From Cellulosimicrobium cellulans (GTDB lineage Bacteria > Actinomycetota > Actinomycetes > Actinomycetales > Cellulomonadaceae), in contig NZ_VEGH01000008.1 of NCBI RefSeq assembly GCF_007679345.1, positions 186,001 through 250,000 of the forward strand: 64,000 nt of DNA, read 5' to 3'. Each line of letters starts with the position of its first letter. Position 1 is the stretch's first letter. Below the pieces are notes generated by a model. The model was not told the origin of the DNA, ran no database searches, and worked only from the letters and a program-made list of their open reading frames with translations. This document shows, piece by piece, positions 8,404 to 18,225 of the stretch. The translations under genes and the position numbers were made by a program.

Positions 8404-11142
8404 CAGCCGACCAGCCACGAAGCCCCCGACTCCGCGCGCTCCCGGGACGGCCGCGTCCTCGACCTCACCGGCCCCGGCTGGCTGGTGCGCGAGGCGCTCG
8501 GCGACACCTGGCAGTGGTACGTCGACGCGCCGGTCGCGGCCCGGAACAACGCCGCCGACGCCGCCCGGGCCGCCGCCACGACCCCCGGCTGGTGGCCCGC
8601 GGCCGTCCCCGGCTCGGTGGTCACCGACCTGGCGCGCGCCGGCGAGCTGCCCGACCCGTACCGGGACCGGAACAGCCGCGCCGCCGAGTGGACCGGCGCC
8701 CGGCACTGGGTCTACCGCCGCGCGGTCGACCTGCCGCCGCTCGCGCCGGGGGAGCGGGCCGTGGTGGAGCTCGACGGCGTCGACCCGTCGGGCACGGTGC
8801 TGTGGGACGGGCAGCCGCTCGGCCGGGTCGAGGGGCTGTACCACCGGTTCCGGGCGGAGGTCCCGGCGGCCGAGGCGGCGCCGGGCGAGCACCGGCTGGC
8901 CGTCGTGGTCGACCCGGTGCCGCCGAACGAGCCGCAGGTCGGCCGCACCGAGCGCGTCCGGGTGCACCGGCCGCGGATGACCGAGGGCTGGGACTTCTGC
9001 CCGCGCCTCCCGCACCAGGGCCTGTGGCGCCCCGCGCGCGTGGTGGTCGACCGCGTGCACCTCGCGGAGGCGACGGTGCGCGCGGACCTGCTGGTCGCCG
9101 AGGTCGGTGGTTCGGCTCGAGATCGGTGCTCAGAAGCACCGATCTCGGTCGGAAGCACCGATCTGGGAGCTGCGGCCGACGGCGTCGTGCGCGTCGCGGG
9201 GGTCGTCGAGGTCGGGGACGACGGGGACGCCGCGGTGCGGGTCGAGGTGCTGGACGACGCGGGCGACGTGGTCGCCGCCGGTCGCGCCGACCTCCCGGGT
9301 CCCGGGCGCGACCGACCGCTCGACCTCGTCGTCCGCGTCCCCGGGCCCCGCCGCTGGTGGCCCCGCCGGCTCGGCCCTCCCACGACGTACACCGTCCGCC
9401 TGACGGTCCCCGGCGGCCGCACGCTGTGGCGCGGCACCGTCGGCTTCCGCACCGCCCGCCTCGTGGCGAACGCCGACGCGCCGGCGGACGCCCGCGCCTA
9501 CACCGCCGAGGTCAACGGCGTCCGGCTGCCGCTGGTCGGCTGGAACTGGGCCCCGGCCGACGCGCAGCACGGCACGGTGACCCGCGAGCGCGTCGAGCAC
9601 CTGGTGGGACTGGCGGCCGCGTCGGGTGCCGCGCTGCTGCGGGTGTGGGGCGGCGGGCTGGTCGAGACCGAGGAGTTCTACGAGGCCTGCGACCGCGCGG
9701 GCCTGCTCGTCTGGCAGGAGCTGTCCCAGTCGTCGTCGGGCGTGCAGAGCGCCCCGAGCGAGGACCCGGCGTTCGTCGACCTCATGCGCCGCGAGGCCGC
9801 GGTCGTCGTCCCCGCGCGCGTCCACCACCCGAGCCTGCTGCTGTGGGGCGGCGGCAACGAGCTCGACCTCGACGGCGTCCCCCTGGACGAGGACCGGTCG
9901 CCGGTGCTGGCGGCGCTGTGCGACGAGGTCGCCCGCCTCGACCCGGGCCGCGCGTGGCTGCCGACGTCCCCCACGGGGCCCGCGTTCCACCACCGGGCCG
10001 ACGTGATCGCCGCCGCCCCGGACGACCAGCACGACGTGCACGGCCCGTGGGAGCACCAGGGCCTGACCGGGCAGCACGCGCTCGCCGATGCCGGCACCTG
10101 CCTGGCGCACAGCGAGTTCGGCGTCGAGGGCATGGCGAACCGCCGGCTGCTCGACCACCTGGTGCCCGCGGACCGGGTGTGGCCGCTCGACCGGTCGAAC
10201 CCGGTGCACCGGCACCTGGGCGAGTGGTGGGACAACGCGCCGCTCGTGCAGCGGTGCTTCGGCGACCGGCTCGCGGACGTCGACGGCTACCGGCGCGCGA
10301 GCCAGCACCTGCAGGCGACCGGCCTGGCGTACGCGGTCGAGGCGGACCGGCGGCGGTGGCCGCGCTGCTCGCTGGTGCTGCCCTGGCAGCTCGCCGAGTC
10401 GTACCCGAACGCCTGGTGCACGGCCGTCGTCGACCACCTCGGCGACCCGAAGCCCGCGTTCCACGCCGTCGCGCGCGCCTTCGCCCCCGACCGCGCGACG
10501 CTGCGCACCGCGACGACCGCCTGGGGCGGCCGGGCGCACGCCACGGCCGAGGTCTGGCTGTGGTCCGACGCGGGTGTCCGGGCCGGCTCGCGCGTGGTCG
10601 CCCGGCTGCGGACCGCCGACGGCGACGTGCTGGCCGAGCGCCGGTGGGCCGTCCAGGACGCGGTGCGGGAGCCGCTCGCGGTCGGCGAGCTCCGGCACAC
10701 CGCGGCCGCGCTGCCCCGGGCGGCCGTGCTGCTCTGGGACGTCGTGTGGACCGCGGCGGACGGGGAGCCGCTGGACCACGAGGTGGTCGTCGGCACCTCG
10801 GCCGCCGACCTGTCGCCGCTGCTCGACCTCGCGCCCGCGACGGTGGACGTCGCCGTGCGCGCGGACGGGCCGGACGCGGCGACGGTCGAGGTCGCGCACC
10901 GCGCCGGGCCGGCAGTCGTGGGCCTCGCGCTGCTCGACGCCCGGCCCGCCGGCGCGCCCGGCTGGGCGGTCCTCGACGGCGACCCGCGCCCGCTGCTCCC
11001 CGGCACCACCCGCACGCTCCGCGCCCGTTGGCGGCCCGGCACCCGAGACCGCCGCCTGGTCCTCGAGGCCTGGAACCTCCCGGCCACCGACCTCGCCCCG
11101 CTCGACCCCGCCCACCGCGTCCCCCTGGAGGCCCGACCGTGA
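8386..11142 (+). CDS. GH2-family beta-mannosidase-like glycosidase
   Basis: A 918-aa cytoplasmic enzyme (no signal peptide) of glycoside hydrolase family 2, closest in layout to beta-mannosidases: an N-terminal jelly-roll sugar-binding domain ([16 protein letters not shown] onward), Ig-like domains, then a TIM barrel. Glu492 in [11 protein letters not shown] is the expected acid/base and Glu577 in [11 protein letters not shown] the nucleophile. The start is either ATG 8386 or ATG 8395; both lie in the operator, and no other start precedes the conserved N-terminus. Codons near 9101-9164 (about residues 239-260) encode an inserted palindromic repeat, so [20 protein letters not shown] there is probably not family sequence. 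The stop overlaps the GH1 start (GTGA). Confidence 0.85.
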   Translation: MATMPHQPTSHEAPDSARSRDGRVLDLTGPGWLVREALGDTWQWYVDAPVAARNNAADAARAAATTPGWWPAAVPGSVVTDLARAGELPDPYRDRNSRAAEWTGARHWVYRRAVDLPPLAPGERAVVELDGVDPSGTVLWDGQPLGRVEGLYHRFRAEVPAAEAAPGEHRLAVVVDPVPPNEPQVGRTERVRVHRPRMTEGWDFCPRLPHQGLWRPARVVVDRVHLAEATVRADLLVAEVGGSARDRCSEAPISVGSTDLGAAADGVVRVAGVVEVGDDGDAAVRVEVLDDAGDVVAAGRADLPGPGRDRPLDLVVRVPGPRRWWPRRLGPPTTYTVRLTVPGGRTLWRGTVGFRTARLVANADAPADARAYTAEVNGVRLPLVGWNWAPADAQHGTVTRERVEHLVGLAAASGAALLRVWGGGLVETEEFYEACDRAGLLVWQELSQSSSGVQSAPSEDPAFVDLMRREAAVVVPARVHHPSLLLWGGGNELDLDGVPLDEDRSPVLAALCDEVARLDPGRAWLPTSPTGPAFHHRADVIAAAPDDQHDVHGPWEHQGLTGQHALADAGTCLAHSEFGVEGMANRRLLDHLVPADRVWPLDRSNPVHRHLGEWWDNAPLVQRCFGDRLADVDGYRRASQHLQATGLAYAVEADRRRWPRCSLVLPWQLAESYPNAWCTAVVDHLGDPKPAFHAVARAFAPDRATLRTATTAWGGRAHATAEVWLWSDAGVRAGSRVVARLRTADGDVLAERRWAVQDAVREPLAVGELRHTAAALPRAAVLLWDVVWTAADGEPLDHEVVVGTSAADLSPLLDLAPATVDVAVRADGPDAATVEVAHRAGPAVVGLALLDARPAGAPGWAVLDGDPRPLLPGTTRTLRARWRPGTRDRRLVLEAWNLPATDLAPLDPAHRVPLEARP
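9101..9164. repeat. Four-unit palindromic repeat inside the GH2 coding sequence
   Basis: Four 11-bp units: AGGTCGGTGGT (9101), AGATCGGTGCT (9120), then the reverse form AGCACCGATCT at 9135 and again at 9154. Like-oriented units are 19 nt apart; the inner pair forms a 13-bp perfect stem (9118-9130 with 9135-9147) around a CAGA loop. The frame is kept through the GH2 gene. The geometry matches repeats at 23581, 49529 and 63066. Confidence 0.8.
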
Positions 11143-12530
11143 CCGTCACCTTCCCGCCCGGCTTCCTCTGGGGTGCCGCCACCTCGGCGTACCAGGTCGA
11201 GGGCAGCCTCGACGCCGACGGCCGGGGCCGCTCCGTCTGGGAGGAGTTCGCCGCCCGGCCCGGCGCGGTCGAGGGCGGCGGGGACGGCTCGCGCGCCTGC
11301 GACTCGTACCGGCGCTGGCGCGACGACGTCGACCTCGTCAGCGAGCTGGGCCTGCGGGCGTACCGGTTCTCCGTCGGCTGGTCCCGCGTCGTGCCGGAGG
11401 GCCGCGGCCGGGTCGAGCCGCGCGGCCTGGACCACTACGAGCGGTTCGTCGACGCCCTGCTGGAGCGCGGCGTCGAGCCGGTGCTGACCCTCAACCACTG
11501 GGACATGCCGCAGGCGCTGATGGCGGACGGCGGCTGGGCCGGCCGGTCCACCGTCGAGGCGTTCGCGGCGTACGCGGACGCGGTCGCCGGGCGGCTGGGG
11601 GACCGCGTGACCTGGTGGGTCACCCAGAACGAGCCGTGGATCGTCCAGCTGCTCGGCTACCAGCTCGGCCTGCACGCCCCGGGCGTCGCCGACCTCGGCG
11701 CCTCGGTCGCGGCGGGGCACCACGTCCTGCTCGGCCACGGCGCGGCGGCGGACGCCGTCAGGGCCCACGCGCCGGCGGCCCGCACCGGCTGCGCGCTCAG
11801 CCTGTTCCCGTGCGACCCCGCGACCGGCTCCGCCGAGGACGCCGCGGCCGCGTGGGGCTCGGACGGCTACGTGAACCGGTGGTACCTCGACCCGCTCGCC
11901 GGGCGCGGCTACCCGGACGACATGCGCGCGCACTACGAGCGTGCGCTCGGCCGGTCCCTCGACGACGTGATCCGCCCCGGCGACGAGGACCGGATCGGCG
12001 GCCGGCAGGACTGGATCGGCGTCAACTACTACACCCGCCGGGTGATGGCGGCCGCGCCCGCGGGGCCGGACCGCCCGTTCCCGTGGCAGGTCGTCGGGCC
12101 GTCCGGGGACGTGCGGCGCACGGACGAGGGGTGGGAGATCGTGCCGGACGCGCTGCGCGACCTGCTGCTCCGCCTGCACCGCGACCACCCGGGCACGCCG
12201 CTGATGATCACCGAGAACGGCGGGGTGTTCGGCGACGGGCCCACGCACGACGGCCGGGTGCACGACGTCCGGCGCACGGACCTGCTGCTCGGGCACCTGC
12301 GGGCCGTGCACGAGGCGATCGAGGCCGGGGCGCCGGTCGTCGGCTACCTGCACTGGTCGCTGCTGGACAACTTCGAGTGGTCGCTGGGCTACCGGCCCCG
12401 ATTCGGGCTGGTGCACGTCGACTACGCCACCGGGCGGCGCACCGTGAAGGACTCCGGGCGGGTCTACGCGCAAGTCGCACGCACCGGCACCCTGCCCGAC
12501 GCCGCGCCGCCGGTCGCGCCGTTCGGCTGA
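11139..12530 (+). CDS. GH1-family beta-glucosidase/beta-glycosidase
   Basis: A 463-aa single-domain GH1 enzyme of normal family length. It begins with the GH1 N-terminal signature FLWGAATSAYQVEG, has acid/base Glu165 in VTQNEPW, nucleophile Glu359 in LMITENGG, and the aglycone/glycone-site block LHWSLLDNFEWSLGY near residues 405-420. There is no signal peptide, so it acts on imported oligosaccharides in the cytoplasm. GTG 11139 overlaps the GH2 stop and has GGAGG 7 nt upstream. Beta-glucosidase is the default call; mannosidase or other beta-glycosidase activity is possible given the GH2 neighbour. Confidence 0.92.
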   Translation: MTVTFPPGFLWGAATSAYQVEGSLDADGRGRSVWEEFAARPGAVEGGGDGSRACDSYRRWRDDVDLVSELGLRAYRFSVGWSRVVPEGRGRVEPRGLDHYERFVDALLERGVEPVLTLNHWDMPQALMADGGWAGRSTVEAFAAYADAVAGRLGDRVTWWVTQNEPWIVQLLGYQLGLHAPGVADLGASVAAGHHVLLGHGAAADAVRAHAPAARTGCALSLFPCDPATGSAEDAAAAWGSDGYVNRWYLDPLAGRGYPDDMRAHYERALGRSLDDVIRPGDEDRIGGRQDWIGVNYYTRRVMAAAPAGPDRPFPWQVVGPSGDVRRTDEGWEIVPDALRDLLLRLHRDHPGTPLMITENGGVFGDGPTHDGRVHDVRRTDLLLGHLRAVHEAIEAGAPVVGYLHWSLLDNFEWSLGYRPRFGLVHVDYATGRRTVKDSGRVYAQVARTGTLPDAAPPVAPFG

Positions 12531-12585
12531 CGCCGCCCCCGGCCCCGCGCCCCGCCCCCCACCCACCCGCCACCCCCGAGGACCC

Positions 12586-14490
12586 ATGCGCATCACCACC
12601 GCCCCCGGCACCCGCACGATCCACGCCGACGCCTACCTGCTCGAGGTCCGCGCCGACCCGCCGCGCGCCGTGCTCGCCGACCCCGACGGCCGCATCTGGT
12701 CGCACCTGAGCCTGCTCGCGTCCGTGGACGTGGTCGGCGCCGCGGACGAGTCGTCCGACGTCGGCGCGCCCACCGTGCGCGACGCGTCCGGTGCCCCGGT
12801 CGGCACGGAGTCCGTGGACACCCCCGTCGCCGAGGTCCGGCTCGACTGCCGGAGCACCGCGTGGGACCGCCGTCGCACGACGTTGCGCTGCCTGCCCGAC
12901 CGGGTGGAGCTGGTCGTCGAGGTCGAGGGGGCGGGAGTGCTCACGGACGTCCGGCTGCTCGGCGGGCGGGCCGTGCTGCGCAACGGCGCGGGCGGGACGT
13001 TCCGGTCCTCGGTCGAGCACCGGTCGGTGTTCGTGCCGACACCGACGGAGCCGGTGGACCTGGTCCGGCCCGCCGCGTCCGCCGCCACGCTCGGGATCGT
13101 GGGCGACGCGTCCCCCGGCCGGCTGCACGCGGTGTTCTCGCCGCCGCCGCTGTGCCTGGTCCTGGGCCGGGAGCCGGCGACGTCGGCCCTCGACGTGCCC
13201 GCCGGCGGCGACGACGCCCCGGGCTGGCTCGCCCTCGGACTCGTCGCCCCGGTCGCCGACCTGCGGCTGACCGAGCTCCGCTACCTGCCCGTGGACGGCG
13301 GCTTCCTGCTGGAGCTCGACCACGACGCGCACACCGCCGTCGACGGCACGTGGCGCAGCCCCGCGGTGGTGCTGCGGCCGGCCGCCGACCCGTGGGCGGC
13401 GCTCGCGGACCACCGCGCCGACCTGGTGGCGGCCGGGGCGCCGGCCGGCCCCGTCGCGCCGGTCGCGGGCTGGTGGGCCGAGCCGATCTTCTGCGGGTGG
13501 GGTGCCCAGTGCGCCCGGGCGCCGCTGCCCGGCGAGCCCGCGTCGCACCCGTTCTTCCTCCAGGACCTCGGCCCGGCGGTCGTGCCGCCCGGGCTGCCGA
13601 TCGCGCCCGACCTGGCCCGGCAGGACGTCTACGACGAGCTGCTCGCGCACCTCGCGGCGCACGACGTGGTGCCGGGCACCGTCGTCGTCGACGACAAGTG
13701 GCAGCGGGCCTACGGCACCGGGGAGGTCGACGCCGGCCGCTGGCCGGACCTGCGCGCGTGGGTGGCCGCCCGGCACGCCGCCGGCCAGCGGGTGCTGCTC
13801 TGGTGGAAGGCGTGGGACCCCGAGGGGCTGCCCGTCGAGGAGTGCCTGGTCGACGCCGCCGGCCGGCCGGTCGCGGTGGACCCGGCGAGCCCGGCGTACC
13901 GGGAGCGGGTCCGGCGCACGGTCGCGCACCTGCTCGGCCCGGACGGGGTCGACGCCGACGGGTTCAAGGTCGACTTCACGCAGCGCGCGCCCGCCGGGCA
14001 CTCGGTGCGGCGGCACGGGACCGGCGCCGCCGACGCGCCGTGGGGCGTCGCCGCGCTGCACGCCCTGCTCGGGGACCTGTACCGCGCGGCCAAGGACGCC
14101 AAGCCGGACGCGCTCGTCGTCACCCACACCCCGCACCCGGCGTTCGCCGACGTCTGCGACATGGTGCGGCTCAACGACGTGCTGGAGCGGGACACCGCCG
14201 GCCGGGTCGTCCCGCTCGCCGACCAGATGCGGGTGCGCCGCTCGATCGCCCGGGCCGCGCTGCCCGGGCACCTCGTGGACACCGACCAGTGGCCGATGCT
14301 CGACCGGGCGCAGTGGCGGGACTACGTCGCGGCGCAGGCCGAGGGCGGGGTGCCGGCGCTGTACTACGCGGAGCGGGTGGACCGGTCGGGCGAGCCGTTG
14401 ACCCGGGACGACCTGGCGCTGGTCGCCGGGTCCTGGGCGGCGTACCGGGCCGGGCTGCGCGCCGCGGCCGGCACCGGGGGTCGGACGTGA
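12586..14490 (+). CDS. GH31/GH36-clan alpha-glycosidase-like protein
   Basis: A 634-aa protein with an N-terminal beta-sandwich region (about 1-285) and a C-terminal TIM barrel (about 290-625). Barrel landmarks are GWWAEPIFCGWG, VVVDDKWQ, the ALWxxP-like stretch VLLWWKAWDPEGLP, and DGFKVDFT, whose Asp463 aligns with the nucleophile of GH31/GH36 enzymes. The arrangement resembles melibiase-clan alpha-glycosidases rather than a named subfamily. It lacks the sulfoquinovosidase signature, so it does not support a sulfosugar pathway. The ATG at 12586 has GAGGA 4 nt upstream, 55 nt after GH1, and the stop overlaps the FAD oxidoreductase start. Substrate unknown. Confidence 0.72.
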   Translation: MRITTAPGTRTIHADAYLLEVRADPPRAVLADPDGRIWSHLSLLASVDVVGAADESSDVGAPTVRDASGAPVGTESVDTPVAEVRLDCRSTAWDRRRTTLRCLPDRVELVVEVEGAGVLTDVRLLGGRAVLRNGAGGTFRSSVEHRSVFVPTPTEPVDLVRPAASAATLGIVGDASPGRLHAVFSPPPLCLVLGREPATSALDVPAGGDDAPGWLALGLVAPVADLRLTELRYLPVDGGFLLELDHDAHTAVDGTWRSPAVVLRPAADPWAALADHRADLVAAGAPAGPVAPVAGWWAEPIFCGWGAQCARAPLPGEPASHPFFLQDLGPAVVPPGLPIAPDLARQDVYDELLAHLAAHDVVPGTVVVDDKWQRAYGTGEVDAGRWPDLRAWVAARHAAGQRVLLWWKAWDPEGLPVEECLVDAAGRPVAVDPASPAYRERVRRTVAHLLGPDGVDADGFKVDFTQRAPAGHSVRRHGTGAADAPWGVAALHALLGDLYRAAKDAKPDALVVTHTPHPAFADVCDMVRLNDVLERDTAGRVVPLADQMRVRRSIARAALPGHLVDTDQWPMLDRAQWRDYVAAQAEGGVPALYYAERVDRSGEPLTRDDLALVAGSWAAYRAGLRAAAGTGGRT

Positions 14491-16061
14491 CGGGCGACCC
14501 CGCCGCGGCGCCCGCACCCGCACCCGCCGCCGAGGCCGACGTCGTCGTGGTCGGCGCCACCGCCGCCGGCGTGTGCGCCGCCGTCGCCGCCGCGCAGGCC
14601 GGGGCGACCGTCCTGCTCCTGGAGCCCGGCCGGCACGTCGGCGGCATGACCTCCGGCGGCCTCGGCTACACGGACGTCGGCGACGTCCGGGTGCTCGGCG
14701 GCATGGCGGCCCGGTTCCGGGCGGAGGTGGCGGCGCACTACGGCGTCCCGGTGGGCGCGTACGCCGGGCCCGAGCCGCACGTCGCGGAGGCGATCCTGCG
14801 CCGGTGGCTCGACCACCCGCGGATCCGGGTGGAGCACGGCGCGGCGGTCCGGTCGGCGGACGTGGCCGACCGCGCGATCCGGTCCGTGCGCACCGCCGAC
14901 GGGCGCGCGTGGGCCGGCGGTGCGTTCGTCGACGCGACCTACGAGGGGGACCTGCTGGCGCTCGCGGGCGTGCCGTCGCGGGTGGGCCGCGAGGACCGGT
15001 CGCTGCACGGCGAGACCTTCGCCGGCCGGCGCGAGCCCGTGCCGGGCCGGCACGCCTTCCCGGCCTGGGTGTCGCCGTTCGTCGACGACCCGTCGGGCGA
15101 GACCCCGGGCGCGGTGCTGCCGCAGGTCCGCGACGTGCCGCTCGCCCCGGTCGGCTCGGGGGACGGCGGCGTCATGTCCTACGGCTACCGGCTGTGCCTG
15201 ACCACGGCCGCCGACCGCGTGCCGGTCGAGCGGCGGCCCGGCTACGACGACGGGCACTGGGAGCTCGGTCGACGGCTGTTCCGGCACTGGGCGCGCGCGG
15301 GCCACGTCCCGGCGGCGGGGTCGCTGCTCGGGCTCGAGCCGAACCTGCCCGGCGGCAAGGCGGACGGGAACTCGCTCGGGCCGTTCTCGCTCAGCGTGCT
15401 CGACGGGACGGCGTGGGAGTACCCCACCGCCGACCGGGACCGGCGCGAGGAGATCCGCCGGCACCACCTGCACCACGCCCAGGACCTGCTGTGGTTCCTC
15501 ACCCACGACCCCGACGTGCCCCCCCCGGTGCGGGCGGAGCTGGCCCGCTGGGGCCTGCCCGCCGACGAGTTCGCCGACACCGGGCACCTGCCGCACCAGC
15601 TGTACGTCCGCGAGGCCCGCCGCATGGTCGGCGAGGTGGTGCTGACCGAGCACGACCTGCGCACCCCGGCCCGGTGGCACGACGTGGTGGCGATGGGCTC
15701 GTACCACCTGGACGTGCGGGAGGTGCAGCGCACCTGGCGGTGGGTGCACGAGCACCCGCGGCCGGTCGGGATGGTCGTCACCGAGGGCTACTACTCGGTG
15801 CCGGTGCCGCCGTACCCGATCCCGTACCGGGCCCTGGTGCCGCGCTGGGCGGACTGCACCAACCTGGTCGTGCCGGTGTGCGTGTCCGCGTCGCACGTGG
15901 CGTTCTCCTCGATCCGGATGGAGCCGCAGTACCAGATGCTCGGCCACGTCGCGGGGCTGGCGGCGGCGCGGGCCGTGGCGGCGGACCGGGCGGTGCAGGC
16001 CGTCGACGTGGCGGCGCTGCAGGACGAGCTGCGGGCGGCCGGCCAGGTGCTCGCGGTCTGA
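14487..16061 (+). CDS. FAD-dependent oxidoreductase (PF12831-like)
   Basis: A 524-aa flavoprotein. The N-terminal Rossmann motif VVVVGATAAGVCAAVAAAQ follows a short Ala/Pro-rich leader, then GGMTSGGLGYTD and the VDATYEGDLLALAGV block typical of the FAD-dependent oxidoreductase family found in polysaccharide utilisation loci. The C-terminal AFSSIRMEPQYQMLGHVAGLAAA stretch closes the FAD site. It is the last gene of the GH2-GH1-GH31/36 operon (GTGA overlap with the preceding gene). A role in oxidising a glycan-derived sugar or cyclitol is an inference from context. A strong hairpin 55 nt downstream probably ends the transcript. Confidence 0.82.
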   Translation: MTGDPAAAPAPAPAAEADVVVVGATAAGVCAAVAAAQAGATVLLLEPGRHVGGMTSGGLGYTDVGDVRVLGGMAARFRAEVAAHYGVPVGAYAGPEPHVAEAILRRWLDHPRIRVEHGAAVRSADVADRAIRSVRTADGRAWAGGAFVDATYEGDLLALAGVPSRVGREDRSLHGETFAGRREPVPGRHAFPAWVSPFVDDPSGETPGAVLPQVRDVPLAPVGSGDGGVMSYGYRLCLTTAADRVPVERRPGYDDGHWELGRRLFRHWARAGHVPAAGSLLGLEPNLPGGKADGNSLGPFSLSVLDGTAWEYPTADRDRREEIRRHHLHHAQDLLWFLTHDPDVPPPVRAELARWGLPADEFADTGHLPHQLYVREARRMVGEVVLTEHDLRTPARWHDVVAMGSYHLDVREVQRTWRWVHEHPRPVGMVVTEGYYSVPVPPYPIPYRALVPRWADCTNLVVPVCVSASHVAFSSIRMEPQYQMLGHVAGLAAARAVAADRAVQAVDVAALQDELRAAGQVLAV

Positions 16062-16090
16062 CGCCCCCGACCGCTGCCGGGCGGCGCCGC

Positions 16091-16111
16091 CGATCGCCGA
16101 TCGCCGATCGC
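16091..16111. repeat. Short tandem repeat CGATCGC x3
   Basis: Three head-to-tail copies of the 7-mer CGATCGC just upstream of the hairpin at 16117. Not coding. No function is evident. Confidence 0.6.
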
Positions 16112-16116
16112 CGAGT

Positions 16117-16165
16117 GTGCGGAAGATGCGGGGTTCGAGGCCTCGGAACCCCGCATCTTCTGCAC
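16117..16165. terminator. Long hairpin downstream of the FAD oxidoreductase
   Basis: Two 20-nt arms (16117-16136 and 16146-16165) pair with a single mismatch around GAGGCCTCG. There is no U-tract. Its place, 55 nt after a stop and before a new promoter, suggests a bidirectional terminator or a REP-like element. The following bases hold two adjacent copies of GCACTGGGCGC. Confidence 0.6.
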
Positions 16166-16290
16166 GGTCGGCACTGGGCGCGCACTGGGCGCGCAGGGGG
16201 CGGGCAGGCGGGCCCGCGGGGGCGCGCGGGATGATCCGGGCATAGGGGTCGAAACCACCGCTGAGCAGCGCTTCTCTTCCGTCGCAGTGC

Positions 16291-16320
16291 TTGTCCCGCC
16301 CGATCTGGAATCGATACCAT
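16291..16320 (+). promoter_or_regulatory. Promoter for a leaderless MBL transcript
   Basis: TTGTCC (16291-16296), 18 nt, TACCAT (16315-16320), then 6 nt to the ATG at 16327. The expected transcription start falls on or next to the start codon, and no ribosome binding site is present, so the mRNA is probably leaderless. Confidence 0.65.
16306..16319. promoter_or_regulatory. LacI-type operator, class 2 (MBL promoter)
   Basis: TGGAATCGATACCA, 6 of 7 arm pairs complementary, overlaps the -10 of the promoter above. The same core, CTGGAATCGATCCCAG, recurs at 19496 and a weaker form at 19417. The lacI gene at 18226 is downstream in the same transcription unit, which makes it the natural candidate binder (autoregulation). 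Confidence 0.78.
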
Positions 16321-16326
16321 AGCGCC

Positions 16327-18192
16327 ATGTCCACTCCCGTCCCCGCCGCCGTCGCCGAGGTCGCTCCCGGGGTGTTCCGCGTCGCCGACACCTGCCAGGT
16401 CTACGTCGTCCGGGCCGCGGAGCCGGCCGCCGACGGCACCCGCACCGCCGTCGCGATCGACTTCGGGTCGGGTGCCGCGCTGGACCACCTGGACGAGATG
16501 GGCGTCGACCGGATCACCGACGTCCTCATGACCCACCACCACCGCGACCAGGGCCAGGGGCTGCCGCGCGCCGTCGCGGCCGGCATCGCGATCCACGTCC
16601 CGCCGGTCGAGCGGGACCTGTTCGACCAGGTCGACGAGATGTGGCGCACCCGCCGGGTCGTCAACGACTACAACCTGCGTGAGGACCGGTTCTCGCTGCT
16701 GGAGCCCGTGCCTGTCGCGGACGTCGTCCCCGAGTACCGGACCCGGGTCTACGGCGGCGTCCCGGTGCAGGTCGTGCCGACCCCGGGTCACACCACCGGC
16801 TCGGTCAGCTACGTCGTCGAGCGCGGCGGCCGGCGCCTCGGGTTCACCGGTGACCTGGTCTACGCCCCGGGCAAGGTGTGGTCGCTCGCGGCCACCCAGT
16901 GGTCGTACACCGAGAACGAGGGGCCGGCGATGACGGTCCTGTCCTGCTACCTGCTCATGGACGAGCGCCTCGACCTGCTGCTGCCGTCGCACGGGCAGCC
17001 GATGGACGACCCGCAGCACGCGCTCGGACTGCTCGCGACCCGGATGCGCGGCTACGTGGACTCGCGCCGTCCCCAGCCGTGGGACCTGCGCCTGCGCCTG
17101 ACGGAGCCGTTCCAGCGGATCACCGAGCACTTCCTGCTCAACCTGTCGAGCAACGCCTGCTCCTACGTCCTCGTCTCGCGGGACGGCGCGGCGCTGCTGA
17201 TGGACTACGGCTACGACATGACCACGGGTCTGCCCTCGGGCGGCGACCGGGCGTCCCGCCGGCCGTGGCTCGCGTCGCTGCCGGCGCTGCGCCGCGACCA
17301 CGGCGTCACGACGGTCGAGGCGGTGCTGCCCACGCACTACCACGACGACCACGTCGCCGGGATGAACCTGCTGCGCGAGGTCGAGGGCACCGAGGTGTGG
17401 GCGCCGTCGAACGTCGCGCCGATCCTCACCGACCCGATGCGGTTCGACCTGCCCTGTCAGTGGTACGACCCGATCCCGGTCGACCGCGTGCTCCCGGTCG
17501 GCGGGACCTTCCGGTGGCACGAGTACGAGATCACCGTCCACGAGCTGCCCGGGCACACGCTGTACGCCGCCGCGTTCGAGGTGGAGGTGGACGGCGTGCG
17601 CGTGCTCGTCACGGGCGACCAGCAGGACGGGCTCGGGATCCCCGGGAACCGGCGGGAGATCCTCAACTACCAGTACCGGAACCTGTTCCGGATCACCGAC
17701 TACCGGGACAGCGCCGCGCTCTACCGCCGGGTCGCGCCGGGCGTCATGGTCTCCGGGCACTGGGAGCCCCGGTGGGTCGACGACTCCTACCTCGCGATGC
17801 TGGAGGAGGAGGCCGAGGAGCTGGTGCAGATGCACCACGACCTGCTGCCGCTCGACGAGCTCGACCTGGGCAGCGACACGCACATGGCGCGGATCGCCCC
17901 GTACGTCTCCCGGGTGCCCGCCGACCGGCCCGCCCGGTTCACCGTGACGGTCCGGAACCCCACCCGCGAGGAGCGGAAGGCGACCGTGCGGGCGGTGCTG
18001 CCGCTAGGCTGGCGCGCGCACCCCGACGAGGCCGTCGTCGCGCTCCCGCCCGCCGGGCACGCGGAGATCGACCTGGACGTGGTGCCCACGGGTCCCGCGG
18101 CGGTCCGCCGGCGGCTGGCCGTCGACGTCAGCATCGGCGACCTGCGCCTCGGCCAGCACGCGGAGGCGCTCGTGGACGTCGTCGCGGACTGA
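16327..18192 (+). CDS. Tandem metallo-beta-lactamase-fold hydrolase
   Basis: A 621-aa cytoplasmic protein with two metallo-beta-lactamase-fold domains. Domain 1 (about 12-250) has THHHRDQGQG at 69-78, where the third motif position is Gln rather than His. Domain 2 (about 280-525) has an intact THYHDDHVAG zinc motif at 336-345, then PGHTLYAAAF and VTGDQQDG. Residues about 535-621 form a beta-rich Ig/NEW3-like tail. The fold acts on lactones, thioesters or phosphoesters; none can be singled out here. It starts leaderless under a LacI-type operator and is followed 33 nt later by lacI, which points to a sugar-linked role such as lactone opening. The altered domain-1 site suggests that domain is structural or metal-poor. 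Confidence 0.8.
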   Translation: MSTPVPAAVAEVAPGVFRVADTCQVYVVRAAEPAADGTRTAVAIDFGSGAALDHLDEMGVDRITDVLMTHHHRDQGQGLPRAVAAGIAIHVPPVERDLFDQVDEMWRTRRVVNDYNLREDRFSLLEPVPVADVVPEYRTRVYGGVPVQVVPTPGHTTGSVSYVVERGGRRLGFTGDLVYAPGKVWSLAATQWSYTENEGPAMTVLSCYLLMDERLDLLLPSHGQPMDDPQHALGLLATRMRGYVDSRRPQPWDLRLRLTEPFQRITEHFLLNLSSNACSYVLVSRDGAALLMDYGYDMTTGLPSGGDRASRRPWLASLPALRRDHGVTTVEAVLPTHYHDDHVAGMNLLREVEGTEVWAPSNVAPILTDPMRFDLPCQWYDPIPVDRVLPVGGTFRWHEYEITVHELPGHTLYAAAFEVEVDGVRVLVTGDQQDGLGIPGNRREILNYQYRNLFRITDYRDSAALYRRVAPGVMVSGHWEPRWVDDSYLAMLEEEAEELVQMHHDLLPLDELDLGSDTHMARIAPYVSRVPADRPARFTVTVRNPTREERKATVRAVLPLGWRAHPDEAVVALPPAGHAEIDLDVVPTGPAAVRRRLAVDVSIGDLRLGQHAEALVDVVAD

Positions 18193-18225
18193 GGCCGAGG
18201 GGCCCGGGGGATCGAGGAGCACTGC

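Noticed and set aside
2669..14490. Complete sulfoquinovose degradation cluster
   Set aside because: Only the aldolase resembles that pathway. The GH31/36-like protein lacks sulfoquinovosidase features, the kinase is FGGY, and no isomerase or sulfolactaldehyde enzyme is seen.
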